Of a stretch of DNA of 8,649 bases, positions 1 to 5,937 are shown one piece after another; within the stretch, counting starts at the first letter, position 1; each line of letters starts with the position of its first letter. The notes beneath the pieces were generated by a model. The model made no database searches. It had not been told where the DNA came from and saw only the letters and a program-made list of their open reading frames with translations. The stretch comes from an uncultured Opitutia bacterium (lineage in GTDB: Bacteria > Verrucomicrobiota > Verrucomicrobiia > Opitutales > Opitutaceae), in contig CAJAFD010000207.1 in NCBI GenBank assembly GCA_903938935.1, positions 1-8,649 on the forward strand. Direction: 5' to 3'. The position numbers and the translations under genes are program-made.

Positions 1-142
1 CGGCGCCCCCGGCAAGATCATCCTCTACGTCGGCAAAACCTGCGTCCAATACAACCTTCCCCAAGCCGACGCCGACGCCCGCCTCATCGCCCTGATTAAA
101 GAACACGGCAAGTGGGTCGAGCCCGCTCCAGCCGTAGCCTAA
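1..142 (+). CDS. C-terminal fragment of an unidentified protein (5' end outside window)
   Basis: An open frame enters from the left edge (first full codon at position 2) and ends at TAA 140-142, leaving the last 46 residues. The fragment begins GAPGKIILYVGKTCVQYNLP and continues with a probable amphipathic helix (DARLIALIKEHGKW) and a short Ala/Pro tail. Codons are strongly C-ending (GCC, CTC, GTC, ATC), as in the dnaA gene downstream, which supports real coding. One cysteine is visible in the context KTCVQY. I cannot assign a family from this tail. The gene is co-directional with dnaA but separated from it by about 560 bases and a probable terminator, so an operon with dnaA is unlikely. Confidence 0.62.
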   Translation, partial: GAPGKIILYVGKTCVQYNLPQADADARLIALIKEHGKWVEPAPAVA

Positions 143-206
143 AGCCCGTCCCCCACGGCCAAAACCACGAGCACGGCCCGTTCGTCGTGTATCCAAAAAC
201 GCGCTT

Positions 207-239
207 CCGTCACCCTTTCGTGACCTGTTCGTCACTTTG
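207..239 (+). repeat. Three tandem 11-bp repeats carrying CGTSAC cores
   Basis: The cores CGTCAC (208-213), CGTGAC (219-224) and CGTCAC (230-235) recur at exactly 11-base spacing, each preceded by C or T and followed by a pyrimidine-rich stretch. Because the middle core differs only by C to G, adjacent copies also form inverted pairs GTCAC/GTGAC with 6-base loops. Spacing of one helical turn puts all three on the same DNA face, as in many protein-binding iteron or operator arrays. This is read directly from the sequence; a binding role is inference, and chance is possible at this length. Confidence 0.45.
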
Positions 240-269
240 ATCCACGCGATTTCTCCTCGGGAAAAGGAC

Positions 270-282
270 TCGTGTAACACGA
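270..282. promoter_or_regulatory. 13-bp palindrome, operator-like
   Basis: TCGTGT-A-ACACGA is a perfect inverted repeat around a central A. It lies about 130 bases after the upstream gene and 20 bases before the terminator-like hairpin. It has the form of a small dimeric-regulator site, but no regulator can be named from it, and no T-run follows, so it is not itself a terminator. Confidence 0.3.
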
Positions 283-302
283 AATCCCATACCGATTTTC
301 TG

Positions 303-327
303 CGCGGCCATCGGAGGCCGAATTTTT
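303..327 (+). terminator. Probable intrinsic terminator
   Basis: Arms CGGCC (305-309) and GGCCG (316-320) enclose the six-base loop ATCGGA and are followed within two bases by TTTTT (323-327). This is the usual GC-stem plus U-tract form. It would end plus-strand transcripts coming from the upstream gene (stop at 142) and so insulate dnaA. The stem is only five base pairs, so strength is uncertain; if a promoter lies between 142 and 300 it could act as an attenuator. Confidence 0.5.
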
Positions 328-344
328 CGACGCGGTGGCAACGT

Positions 345-383
345 AAAAAATCAAAAAGTTATGCCCAACCCACCTGTGAATAA
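345..383. promoter_or_regulatory. A/T-rich stretch with a DnaA box and a near-match box
   Basis: A purine-rich A tract (345-360) abuts TTATGCCCA (359-367), which differs at one position from the DnaA-box consensus TTATNCACA. It is followed seven bases later by TGTGAATAA (375-383), a perfect box on the minus strand. The pair is inverted. An A/T-rich tract next to DnaA boxes is the arrangement seen in unwinding elements of many bacterial origins, but only two boxes are clustered here, so dnaA autoregulation alone would also explain it. Confidence 0.5.
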
Positions 384-671
384 CTTGGCGAAAACTTCCC
401 GAAAGTTCGTCTTGTCATACTTTTTTTCATCGCCGTTAGTCCACCTCTTCCTCAGGTCTTTAGGCCCGTCCGAAAGCTCTTTCACACTTCCTTTCTGCTT
501 CATCCCGTTTGAATCGACCCGATAGCCCAGGCTATCACCTGTCCAGCAACCGCTTAGCGCACTTAATCGTTTCGCTATCCTGCTTGCTGGCCCGTCCACC
601 CCCTTTCCCGATACACCGAACTCGGATGCAGCCTAGAGCGAATGTGCTGAAAGTGCCCCACGGCGGCCACC

Positions 672-680
672 TGTGAATAA
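672..680 (-). promoter_or_regulatory. DnaA box immediately upstream of dnaA
   Basis: TGTGAATAA (reverse complement TTATTCACA) matches the DnaA-box consensus perfectly and ends 21 bases before the dnaA ATG. It is embedded in a 14-base perfect repeat, CCACCTGTGAATAA, present at both 370-383 and 667-680, 297 bases apart and in the same orientation. Its position suits repression of dnaA transcription by its own product, a common circuit. No convincing -35/-10 pair was identified. Confidence 0.6.
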
Positions 681-701
681 AATCACTCTCTAAGCCCGCT
701 C

Positions 702-2093
702 ATGCCCAATCCTGTTCAAACCCCCAACCTATGGGACACCGTGAAAGCCGACTTCAAGTCGCTCTTCCCGGAAGATGTTTTCCATATGTGGTTTGAACCG
801 GTCGTGAGCCTGGAAACCACCGACGACGTCATCACCCTCGGCGTCCCCAACGAATTTGCCTCCATCTGGATCCACGACAACTACCTGGACCTGATCACCC
901 AGCGCCTGCGCCTCGTCGCCGGTCGCCTCGTCACCGTCAAACTCACGACCACCGGAGCCCCTTCCGCCCCCGCGGACCAGCAACGCGCCGCCGATAGCGC
1001 CGTCGCCCGCAGCCGCGCCACCGCCGGCTCCTCCCGCAAGTCCACCCGCTACGACGACCGCGGCCCCGCCTCCGGCTCGCTCAACCCCCGCAACACCTTC
1101 GAAAACTTCGTCGTCGGCGCCAATAACCAGATGGCCCACGCCGCCGCCCTCGCGGTCGCCCAAGCCCCCGCTCAAGCCTACAACCCCCTCTTCCTCTACG
1201 GCGACACCGGCCTCGGCAAAACCCACCTGATGCACGCCATCGGGCACGCCATCCTCCGCCGCAATCCCGAAGCCCGCGTCGCCTACCTCTCCACGGAAAA
1301 ATTCACCAACGAATTCATCCAAGCCCTTCAGGAGAACAGCCTCACCAAATTCCGCCAACGCTACCGGCACGCCGACGTCCTCCTCCTCGACGACGTCCAA
1401 TTCCTGGCCAACAAAGAGCGCATCCAGGAAGAATTTTTTCACACCTTCAACGACCTCTTCGAGTCCGGTAAACAGATCGTCCTCTCCAGCGACCGCCGCG
1501 CCTCCGAGATCCAAAAACTCGAAGCCCGCCTCGTGTCCCGCTTCGAATGGGGCCTCCCCGCCGACATCCAGTCGCCCGACGTCGAGACCCGCATCGCCAT
1601 CCTCCGCACCAAGGCCGCCGCCCTCAAGTGCGACCTCCCCGCGCCGATCATCAATTTCATCGCGCAGAACATCACCAAGAACATCCGCCGCCTCGAAGGC
1701 GCGCTGATCAAGGTGGCCAGCTACACCGCGCTCACGCACAAGCCCATCGACCTTGCCACCGCGGAACGCCTCCTGCACGACGTGCTCATGGAGCAGGCGC
1801 AGACGATCCTCACCATCGAGACCATCCAGAAACGCGTCGCCGATCACTACCAGATCCGCCACAGCGACATGACGAGCAAGCGCCGGCCCAACAACATCGC
1901 CATCCCCCGCCAGATCGCGATGTACATCACCCGCACGCTCACCAAGCACTCTCTTCAGGAAATCGGCGACGCCTTCGGTGGCCGCGACCACGGCACCGTC
2001 ATCCACGCCTGCAAAGCCGTGGACAACATGATGGAGCAAGACGCCACCACGCGCAGCAGCGTGGAATTCCTCAAAACTCAACTGTCGCGTTAA
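702..2093 (+). CDS. dnaA: Chromosomal replication initiator protein DnaA
   Basis: Cytoplasmic AAA+ ATPase that binds DnaA boxes, oligomerises on origin DNA and opens the duplex; it usually also represses its own gene. At 463 aa it is of normal length. All four domains are visible: an N-terminal helicase/DnaA-interaction domain (about 1-80, with WFEPVVSL), an Ala/Ser/Arg-rich flexible linker (about 85-128), the AAA+ core (about 130-350) with Walker A GDTGLGKTH (167-175), Walker B VLLLDDVQF (226-234), sensor-1 LSSDRR (261-266), box VII RLVSRFEWGL (276-285) and sensor-2 NIRRLEGAL (327-335), and a C-terminal DNA-binding domain with the signature GGRDHGTVIHACK (426-438). Within the signature, Gly431 replaces the Thr often found after DH. 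The ATG at 702 gives the standard N-terminus, though no clear Shine-Dalgarno precedes it. Two perfect DnaA boxes upstream suggest autoregulation. Confidence 0.98.
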   Translation: MPNPVQTPNLWDTVKADFKSLFPEDVFHMWFEPVVSLETTDDVITLGVPNEFASIWIHDNYLDLITQRLRLVAGRLVTVKLTTTGAPSAPADQQRAADSAVARSRATAGSSRKSTRYDDRGPASGSLNPRNTFENFVVGANNQMAHAAALAVAQAPAQAYNPLFLYGDTGLGKTHLMHAIGHAILRRNPEARVAYLSTEKFTNEFIQALQENSLTKFRQRYRHADVLLLDDVQFLANKERIQEEFFHTFNDLFESGKQIVLSSDRRASEIQKLEARLVSRFEWGLPADIQSPDVETRIAILRTKAAALKCDLPAPIINFIAQNITKNIRRLEGALIKVASYTALTHKPIDLATAERLLHDVLMEQAQTILTIETIQKRVADHYQIRHSDMTSKRRPNNIAIPRQIAMYITRTLTKHSLQEIGDAFGGRDHGTVIHACKAVDNMMEQDATTRSSVEFLKTQLSR

Positions 2094-2104
2094 CGCGCAG
2101 TTGA
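2078..2104 (+). terminator. Strong hairpin centred on the dnaA stop codon
   Basis: Arms TCAACTG (2078-2084) and CAGTTGA (2098-2104) pair, with an inner perfect palindrome CGCGTTAACGCG (2086-2097) and one bulged T at 2085. The TAA stop (2091-2093) lies in the centre. No T-run follows on the plus strand, so it is not a textbook intrinsic terminator; it could stall RNA polymerase, block 3' exonuclease or be a protein site. The structure itself is plain in the sequence, while termination is inferred. Confidence 0.45.
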
Positions 2105-2148
2105 AAGTCAGAGCGGCAGGGTTAAAGGTATCTCGGCAAACCCAAGGG

Positions 2149-2197
2149 TTCGCCGTTTAAACTTCGCCGTTCACACCTTCCCGTTCACCCTTCCACC
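2149..2197 (+). repeat. Degenerate heptamer tandem array (7 units) abutting a start codon
   Basis: Seven consecutive 7-base units fill 2149-2197 and end exactly at the ATG at 2198. The rough consensus is TTC followed by N, then C/A-rich bases and a terminal G or C. TTCGCCG occurs at 2149 and again at 2163, TTTAAAC at 2156, TTCACAC at 2170 and TTCACCC at 2184. Six of seven units begin TT. Weaker units in the same register may extend upstream (GTTGAAA at 2100, GTTAAAG at 2121). The array replaces any recognisable ribosome-binding site. A related array lies between modA and modB. Cyanobacteria have comparable heptanucleotide short tandem repeats; the function here is unknown. Confidence 0.55.
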
Positions 2198-2749
2198 ATG
2201 TCCCTCACCCCCGCGCAAAAAACCACCGTCGCCACCTGGATCGCCGACGGCGCCAATCTCTCCGCCGTACAGAAAAAACTCCGCGACGAATTTAAAGTCT
2301 CCATGACGTACATGGACGTCCGCTTCCTCGTCGACGACCTCAACCTCACCCTCAAAGACCCCGCCCCCAAGGCCGACGCCAGCGACGTCACCAAAGCCCC
2401 TCCCGCGCCCGCCCCAGCCGCCGCGCAAAATCTCCCCGCCGACGACGCCGACTCCGCCACCTCTGACGCCGAAGCGCCCGAGGCCCCGCTCGGCGATGAC
2501 GCCACCCCCGCCGCGCCCGCCGGCCCGAGTTCCGTCACCGTCGTCATCGACGCCGTCACGCTCATCCCGGGCGCGATCGCCGGGGGCACCGTTACGTTCA
2601 GCGACGGCGTGACCGGCAAATGGATCATCGATCAACAGTACCGCCCTGGTTTCACCGAGATCAGCCAACCCGGCTACCGCCCCTCGCCCGCCGATGCCCA
2701 AGCCTTCATGCAAGAGCTCGGCCGCGCCATGCAGGCCCGCGGCTTCTGA
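2198..2749 (+). CDS. Protein of unknown function, two small domains joined by an Ala/Pro/Asp-rich linker
   Basis: This 183-aa protein was not recognised as a named family. Residues about 4-50 look like a compact helical, helix-turn-helix-like module (helices around TTVATWIADG, LSAVQKKLRDEF and MTYMDVRFLVDDLNL). Residues about 54-110 form a low-complexity acidic Ala/Pro linker, and about 112-183 form a second domain with predicted beta strands (VTVVIDAV, GTVTFSDGVTGKWII), a PGY/RP turn and a C-terminal helix (PADAQAFMQELGRAMQ). There is no signal peptide or membrane segment, so it is probably cytoplasmic. The ATG at 2198 begins the helical module directly; no Shine-Dalgarno is visible and a heptamer array sits where it would be. 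It lies 104 bases behind dnaA in the same direction. Nucleic-acid binding is conceivable from the N-terminal shape but unproven. Codon usage matches dnaA, supporting a real gene. Confidence 0.78.
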   Translation: MSLTPAQKTTVATWIADGANLSAVQKKLRDEFKVSMTYMDVRFLVDDLNLTLKDPAPKADASDVTKAPPAPAPAAAQNLPADDADSATSDAEAPEAPLGDDATPAAPAGPSSVTVVIDAVTLIPGAIAGGTVTFSDGVTGKWIIDQQYRPGFTEISQPGYRPSPADAQAFMQELGRAMQARGF

Positions 2750-2765
2750 GCCCCGCGAGCCTCAG
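2746..2765. terminator. Small inverted repeat containing both stop codons of a convergent gene pair
   Basis: CTGAG (2746-2750) and CTCAG (2761-2765) are inverted across ten bases. The TGA of the plus-strand gene (2747-2749) lies in one arm and the TGA of the minus-strand gene (2762-2764) in the other. Only 12 bases separate the two genes, so any shared terminator has to lie here or inside the coding ends. There is no T-run on either strand and the stem is short, so this is a weak candidate. Confidence 0.25.
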
Positions 2766-4714
2766 GGCACTTCGTAGACTTCGATCAAGCCGACGCCCGT
2801 CGTCGCCCCGACGCCCGAGAGCTGCGCCGTGTAACCGCCGGGCGGCAACGTGATCAACAACACCGCATCCTTGCTCTCCGCATCGAGCGCGAAACCCAAC
2901 CCAGGCGTCGCCGCCGCCACGCTCGCGTTCCAATCGTCGTTCGCCGCCAACAACGTCGCGTCGCGATAAATTTCCAGCTTCGGATCCGCCAACACCCCGC
3001 CCACGCCAAACGCCGTCAACTTCGGTCCCACGCCCCGAACGAGCAACGTCTTCGCCACGTCCCCGCCTACCGTGAAACCGGCGATCAAAATATTTCCGCC
3101 CGTGCCGACGCGGTTGAGCGTGGAAACATTATTGAGCCGCGACGGCGCCGACATCCCGCCCAACGCGTAGACTTCGAGCAACGTCACGCCACTGTCCGCG
3201 CCCTTCAGTTGCGCCGTCGAAGCGCCGTTCACCGAGGTCACCAGCGCCGCATCTTTGCTCCCGGCGTTGAGCGCAAACGCGCCCACGCTCTGGAAGGTCG
3301 TCGCCAACGTGCTGTCCCAAGAATCGTTCGTCAGGCCCTTAACGCCCGCGCCGTCGTAAAGCTCGAGCCGCGGATCCGCGTAAAAATCGGCCACGCCGAA
3401 ATCCGCCAGCTTCGGCCCTACACCACGCACCAGCAGATCGGTTTTTCCCGTCGTAGAAAAACCCACGATTAACACCTGGCCCGCGTCCAAGGCCGCGCGC
3501 ACGGCCAGATTCGTCAACCGCGACTCGCCGCTTGAGCGCACCGCAACGATCGCGCCCGCGCTGTCCACCGCGCCGGCGGAATTAGTGACCGTGCAATAAT
3601 AAATCCCCGCCTCAGCTGCAGAGACTTTACCCACGATGTACTGCGATCCCGTCGCGCCGGACAGCACCGTGCCGCTCGCGCCGCTGACGACGCGTTTCCA
3701 TTGGTAAGTCAGGCCCGTGCCGGTTGCCGCGACGTTGAGCGCGAGCATCTGACCGCTCGTGACTACGGCGTTGAGCGGTTGCGCGGTGATGACGGGCGCA
3801 GTCGCCGCAACGGTGACGGCAAACACGACTTGCGCTGCGCTGTTATTCACATCGGCGGCGCGCACGGTGATGTTGGCCGTACCGGGCGACACGCCCGTGA
3901 GCGTCAGCGTGCTTCCGTTCACGGTGCCTGTGGCCACGCCTGCGTTGGAGCTCGTAGCGGTATAAGTTACCACCGCTTTTTCCCCTGCCACGCGGGCATA
4001 AACGGGGATTGCCGTGATCGTGCGAATCACCACGAGGGCCGAGGAGTTAAGATTACCGCCGATCAAGGGCAGCGCCGTGAAATCACCCCCGAGTTGCGCA
4101 CTCACATCGTAGGCCGTCACCGCAGCGATCGAGTCCGCCACGGTCATGCCGTTACCGAGGACGCGCGCGAAGACGGTGAAGCCGCCATTTTGGTTATCCA
4201 GATTGGCGGAGTTACTCGCGAGATTGATGAACCACTGATTGGTCGCGGTGTTCGGCCCGGCAGCGGTCTTGGCCATCGCGATCGTGCCGCGGGTGTTGGA
4301 GACCTTGAATTCATTTTGCACCGGCCCATCCGCCGAGATCGCCGTCACGAGATTACCCGACGAGGTGAACCCGCCACTTTGAATCACAAACCCCGGCACC
4401 GAACGGTGGAAGATACTATTCGTGTAGGCGCCGCGGTTCACATAGTTGAGAAAATTCGCGACGGTCTTCGGCGCGTCGTTCGCCAATAACTCCACGTTAA
4501 ACGTCCCGCGCACGGTTTCAAATTGCATCACTTGGCCCGAGATCCCTGGAACGCCGAGCAAAGCAGGGAGATTCACCGTCGTCGTTTCACCGGGTGAAAG
4601 CGTCGTGGCGGGCGCAGTCCCGAACTGCGTCGGCACCGTCGCCAATTGCGCACACAAGGTCGCATTTAAACCCAAGCCGGCGGCGCAGAGAAACCAAAGA
4701 AGTCGTGGTAGCAT
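2762..4714 (-). CDS. Secreted cyclophilin-type peptidyl-prolyl isomerase with Ig-like domains and two C-terminal repeats
   Basis: Cyclophilins catalyse cis-trans isomerisation of proline peptide bonds; this one is exported. From the ATG at 4714 the protein has 650 aa. Residues 1-22 form a signal peptide (Arg4, hydrophobic core, LCA before Gln23). The cyclophilin domain spans about 63-232, with FHRSVPGFVIQSGG (102-115, catalytic-type Arg104), NQWFINL (159-165) and NLDNQNGGFTVFARV (171-185). A bacterial Ig-like module follows (about 234-302), then an Ig-like domain (about 305-392, Trp339, Cys374, no partner Cys seen). Two related repeats of about 120-130 residues end the protein, each with LLVRGVGPKL (427-436 and 557-566) and a DPxLE(L/I)Y strand. 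An in-frame GTG at 4753 would add 13 residues; the ATG gives a tighter signal peptide. It lies 90 bases downstream of the DUF481-like gene on the same strand. An adhesion or envelope role for the added domains is inference. Confidence 0.88.
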   Translation of the reverse strand: MLPRLLWFLCAAGLGLNATLCAQLATVPTQFGTAPATTLSPGETTTVNLPALLGVPGISGQVMQFETVRGTFNVELLANDAPKTVANFLNYVNRGAYTNSIFHRSVPGFVIQSGGFTSSGNLVTAISADGPVQNEFKVSNTRGTIAMAKTAAGPNTATNQWFINLASNSANLDNQNGGFTVFARVLGNGMTVADSIAAVTAYDVSAQLGGDFTALPLIGGNLNSSALVVIRTITAIPVYARVAGEKAVVTYTATSSNAGVATGTVNGSTLTLTGVSPGTANITVRAADVNNSAAQVVFAVTVAATAPVITAQPLNAVVTSGQMLALNVAATGTGLTYQWKRVVSGASGTVLSGATGSQYIVGKVSAAEAGIYYCTVTNSAGAVDSAGAIVAVRSSGESRLTNLAVRAALDAGQVLIVGFSTTGKTDLLVRGVGPKLADFGVADFYADPRLELYDGAGVKGLTNDSWDSTLATTFQSVGAFALNAGSKDAALVTSVNGASTAQLKGADSGVTLLEVYALGGMSAPSRLNNVSTLNRVGTGGNILIAGFTVGGDVAKTLLVRGVGPKLTAFGVGGVLADPKLEIYRDATLLAANDDWNASVAAATPGLGFALDAESKDAVLLITLPPGGYTAQLSGVGATTGVGLIEVYEVP

Positions 4715-4804
4715 GAAAGATAAGTTCACCACAGCGTTGAGCCCGCGCCTCACGTTGCGACTCGATTTTTTCGGCCGGCTGGCTCCTCGACGGGGCGCCT
4801 TAAC

Positions 4805-5857
4805 TCAAAAATCCAGCCCCACGAGCAACCGCAACAAGGTGTAATCCTGAATGCGCACATCCGGGTTATTGGTACGCGTCTCATGCCGGATCGCCACGCT
4901 GAGCGTTTCCGTGAGTTTCTTATTCAACTCCAAACGATTTTCCCAACCCTCCGATCCGCTCCGAAACGGCGGGTACCACACGCCACGCTCCGTCAGGCGC
5001 AACCTCCACGGCAGCGACCATTCCAACTCCGCGAAGATCGACTCCGAGGTCTGCGCCGCATGGCGACTGTCCGGCGCCACGACCCACACGTCGAAAAGAT
5101 TCTCCGATAACCCCGCGCGCAATTTCCGCTGCGGCGTCGTGAACACATTCACGCCCGCGCCGATTTCCTGCTGCAACAAAAGATAGTTCACCGCGACACC
5201 ATCCGGCGCTTTAAACGCCCGGTTATACTCACTGGTTGGCCGATAAATACTGAAGAGCTTGTACGCGTAATCCCGCCGCCAGGAACCCGTGAGCTTGATC
5301 AAATCTTTCGTCGCCACATTCGCCGTCTGCGAAAAATCATAGCGCAACGTCCCGTCTACCTCGTCCCGCTTCCACGTCCGCTTCATGTGCAACTCCACCA
5401 ACGTCGTGTTGCGACTGGACGAGTCCGAGACGTCTTCCAACGAAATGGAAAAACGTCCCTTCCAGGGCCCGAAAAATTCTCGCATCGTATGCGTCAGCGC
5501 CAGCGGCGTGAACCGCGCCCAACCCGCCGGCTCCACGTCATCCGAATCTTCGTGTATCGAGGTCGGCTTCGGTGCCGCCGTGGCTACGGCCTCCTTCGGC
5601 GCTAATTTCGGAGTCATCGTGACCCCATCAGCCGCCGACTCCACGCGCGCCGCTGCGACGGGGACTTTCAACAGCCCAAATTTCTCCGACTGAAACACCC
5701 AAAGCTCGCCGCTCCGCTCCACCAATTTACCACGCACCCGATCGCCATCGGCATAGATCAACACCTGCGGGGCCGCCACGACAATGTCCGCCGCGCGCAG
5801 ACCGGCGCTGCCTAGTCCACTCGCGAGCACAGCCGCCACCATCCACCCCACCCGCAT
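4805..5857 (-). CDS. DUF481-like outer-membrane protein
   Basis: A 350-aa exported protein. Residues 1-23 form a signal peptide (MRVGW, Ala/Leu/Gly core, LRAA before Asp24). Residues about 32-75 carry GDRVRGKLVERSGELWVFQSEKFG, the short N-terminal module that in DUF481 (salt-induced outer-membrane, YdiY-like) proteins precedes the barrel. A Lys/Ala/Pro-rich linker covers about 80-110. The remainder (about 118-350) alternates polar and hydrophobic residues as in a beta-barrel, with many aromatic residues, and ends LLVGLDF with the terminal Phe typical of outer-membrane barrels. The frame stays open up to 6040, but that extension would overlap the GTPase gene and bury the signal peptide, so I chose the ATG at 5857. 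No strong Shine-Dalgarno is seen. It lies 80 bases after the GTPase gene, co-directional. The family call is by motif and architecture; substrate is unknown. Confidence 0.72.
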   Translation of the reverse strand: MRVGWMVAAVLASGLGSAGLRAADIVVAAPQVLIYADGDRVRGKLVERSGELWVFQSEKFGLLKVPVAAARVESAADGVTMTPKLAPKEAVATAAPKPTSIHEDSDDVEPAGWARFTPLALTHTMREFFGPWKGRFSISLEDVSDSSSRNTTLVELHMKRTWKRDEVDGTLRYDFSQTANVATKDLIKLTGSWRRDYAYKLFSIYRPTSEYNRAFKAPDGVAVNYLLLQQEIGAGVNVFTTPQRKLRAGLSENLFDVWVVAPDSRHAAQTSESIFAELEWSLPWRLRLTERGVWYPPFRSGSEGWENRLELNKKLTETLSVAIRHETRTNNPDVRIQDYTLLRLLVGLDF

Positions 5858-5893
5858 GCACGATTGTTTGAAATTTAAACTCACGGGGCATCC

Positions 5894-5909
5894 GACGCGC
5901 AATCGCGTC
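5894..5909 (-). terminator. Hairpin between the GTPase and DUF481-like genes
   Basis: Perfect six-base arms GACGCG (5894-5899) and CGCGTC (5904-5909) enclose a four-base loop. It sits 29 bases beyond the GTPase stop and 37 bases before the next gene's ATG. No T-run follows on the minus strand, so it may be a weak or Rho-assisted terminator, or an intercistronic processing element. The A/T-rich bases 5867-5880 between it and the next start could hold a promoter, but no clear -10/-35 pair was seen. Confidence 0.35.
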
Positions 5910-5937
5910 CAGAGTTTCCAGAAAAATTTACGGTTAA

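Larger units (their letters stand above)
143..701. other. Long non-coding region upstream of dnaA (candidate dnaA control region / origin)
   Basis: These 559 bases carry no convincing gene. The region is visibly less GC-rich than its neighbours, most clearly about 340-430, which contains the runs AAAAAATCAAAAAGTT (345-360) and seven T (421-427). It holds, in order, three phased 11-bp repeats, a 13-bp palindrome, a terminator-like hairpin, a cluster of DnaA boxes and a second DnaA box just before the dnaA start; each is listed separately. An 82-codon minus-strand frame (351-599) has no recognisable domain and contains the DnaA box, so I treat it as chance. About 430-650 shows nothing further that I can name. 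A role in dnaA autoregulation is likely from the boxes; oriC function is only a possibility. Confidence 0.6.

Noticed and set aside
158..192. Possible hairpin CACGA...TCGTG after the first gene
   Set aside because: Stem is short and interrupted and no T-run follows; the 303-327 hairpin is a better terminator.
351..599. 82-codon minus-strand frame in the dnaA upstream region
   Set aside because: No recognisable domain, no ribosome-binding site, and it spans the DnaA-box cluster; chance is the simpler explanation.
729..2081. 450-codon minus-strand open frame
   Set aside because: Exactly antisense to dnaA, Gly/Val/Asp/Glu-rich without domains; a shadow of C-biased codons in a GC-rich gene.
2149..2197. 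CRISPR-like interpretation of the heptamer array
   Set aside because: Units are 7 bases, directly abutting and without spacers; no cas genes nearby.
3843..3851. Perfect DnaA box TTATTCACA inside the cyclophilin gene
   Set aside because: Single, isolated, and explained by the codons for Asp-Val-Asn-Asn; noted as possible titration site only.
3701..4489. 262-codon plus-strand frame
   Set aside because: Antisense to the cyclophilin domain, whose motifs are unambiguous; the translation is Arg/His-rich and low in pattern.
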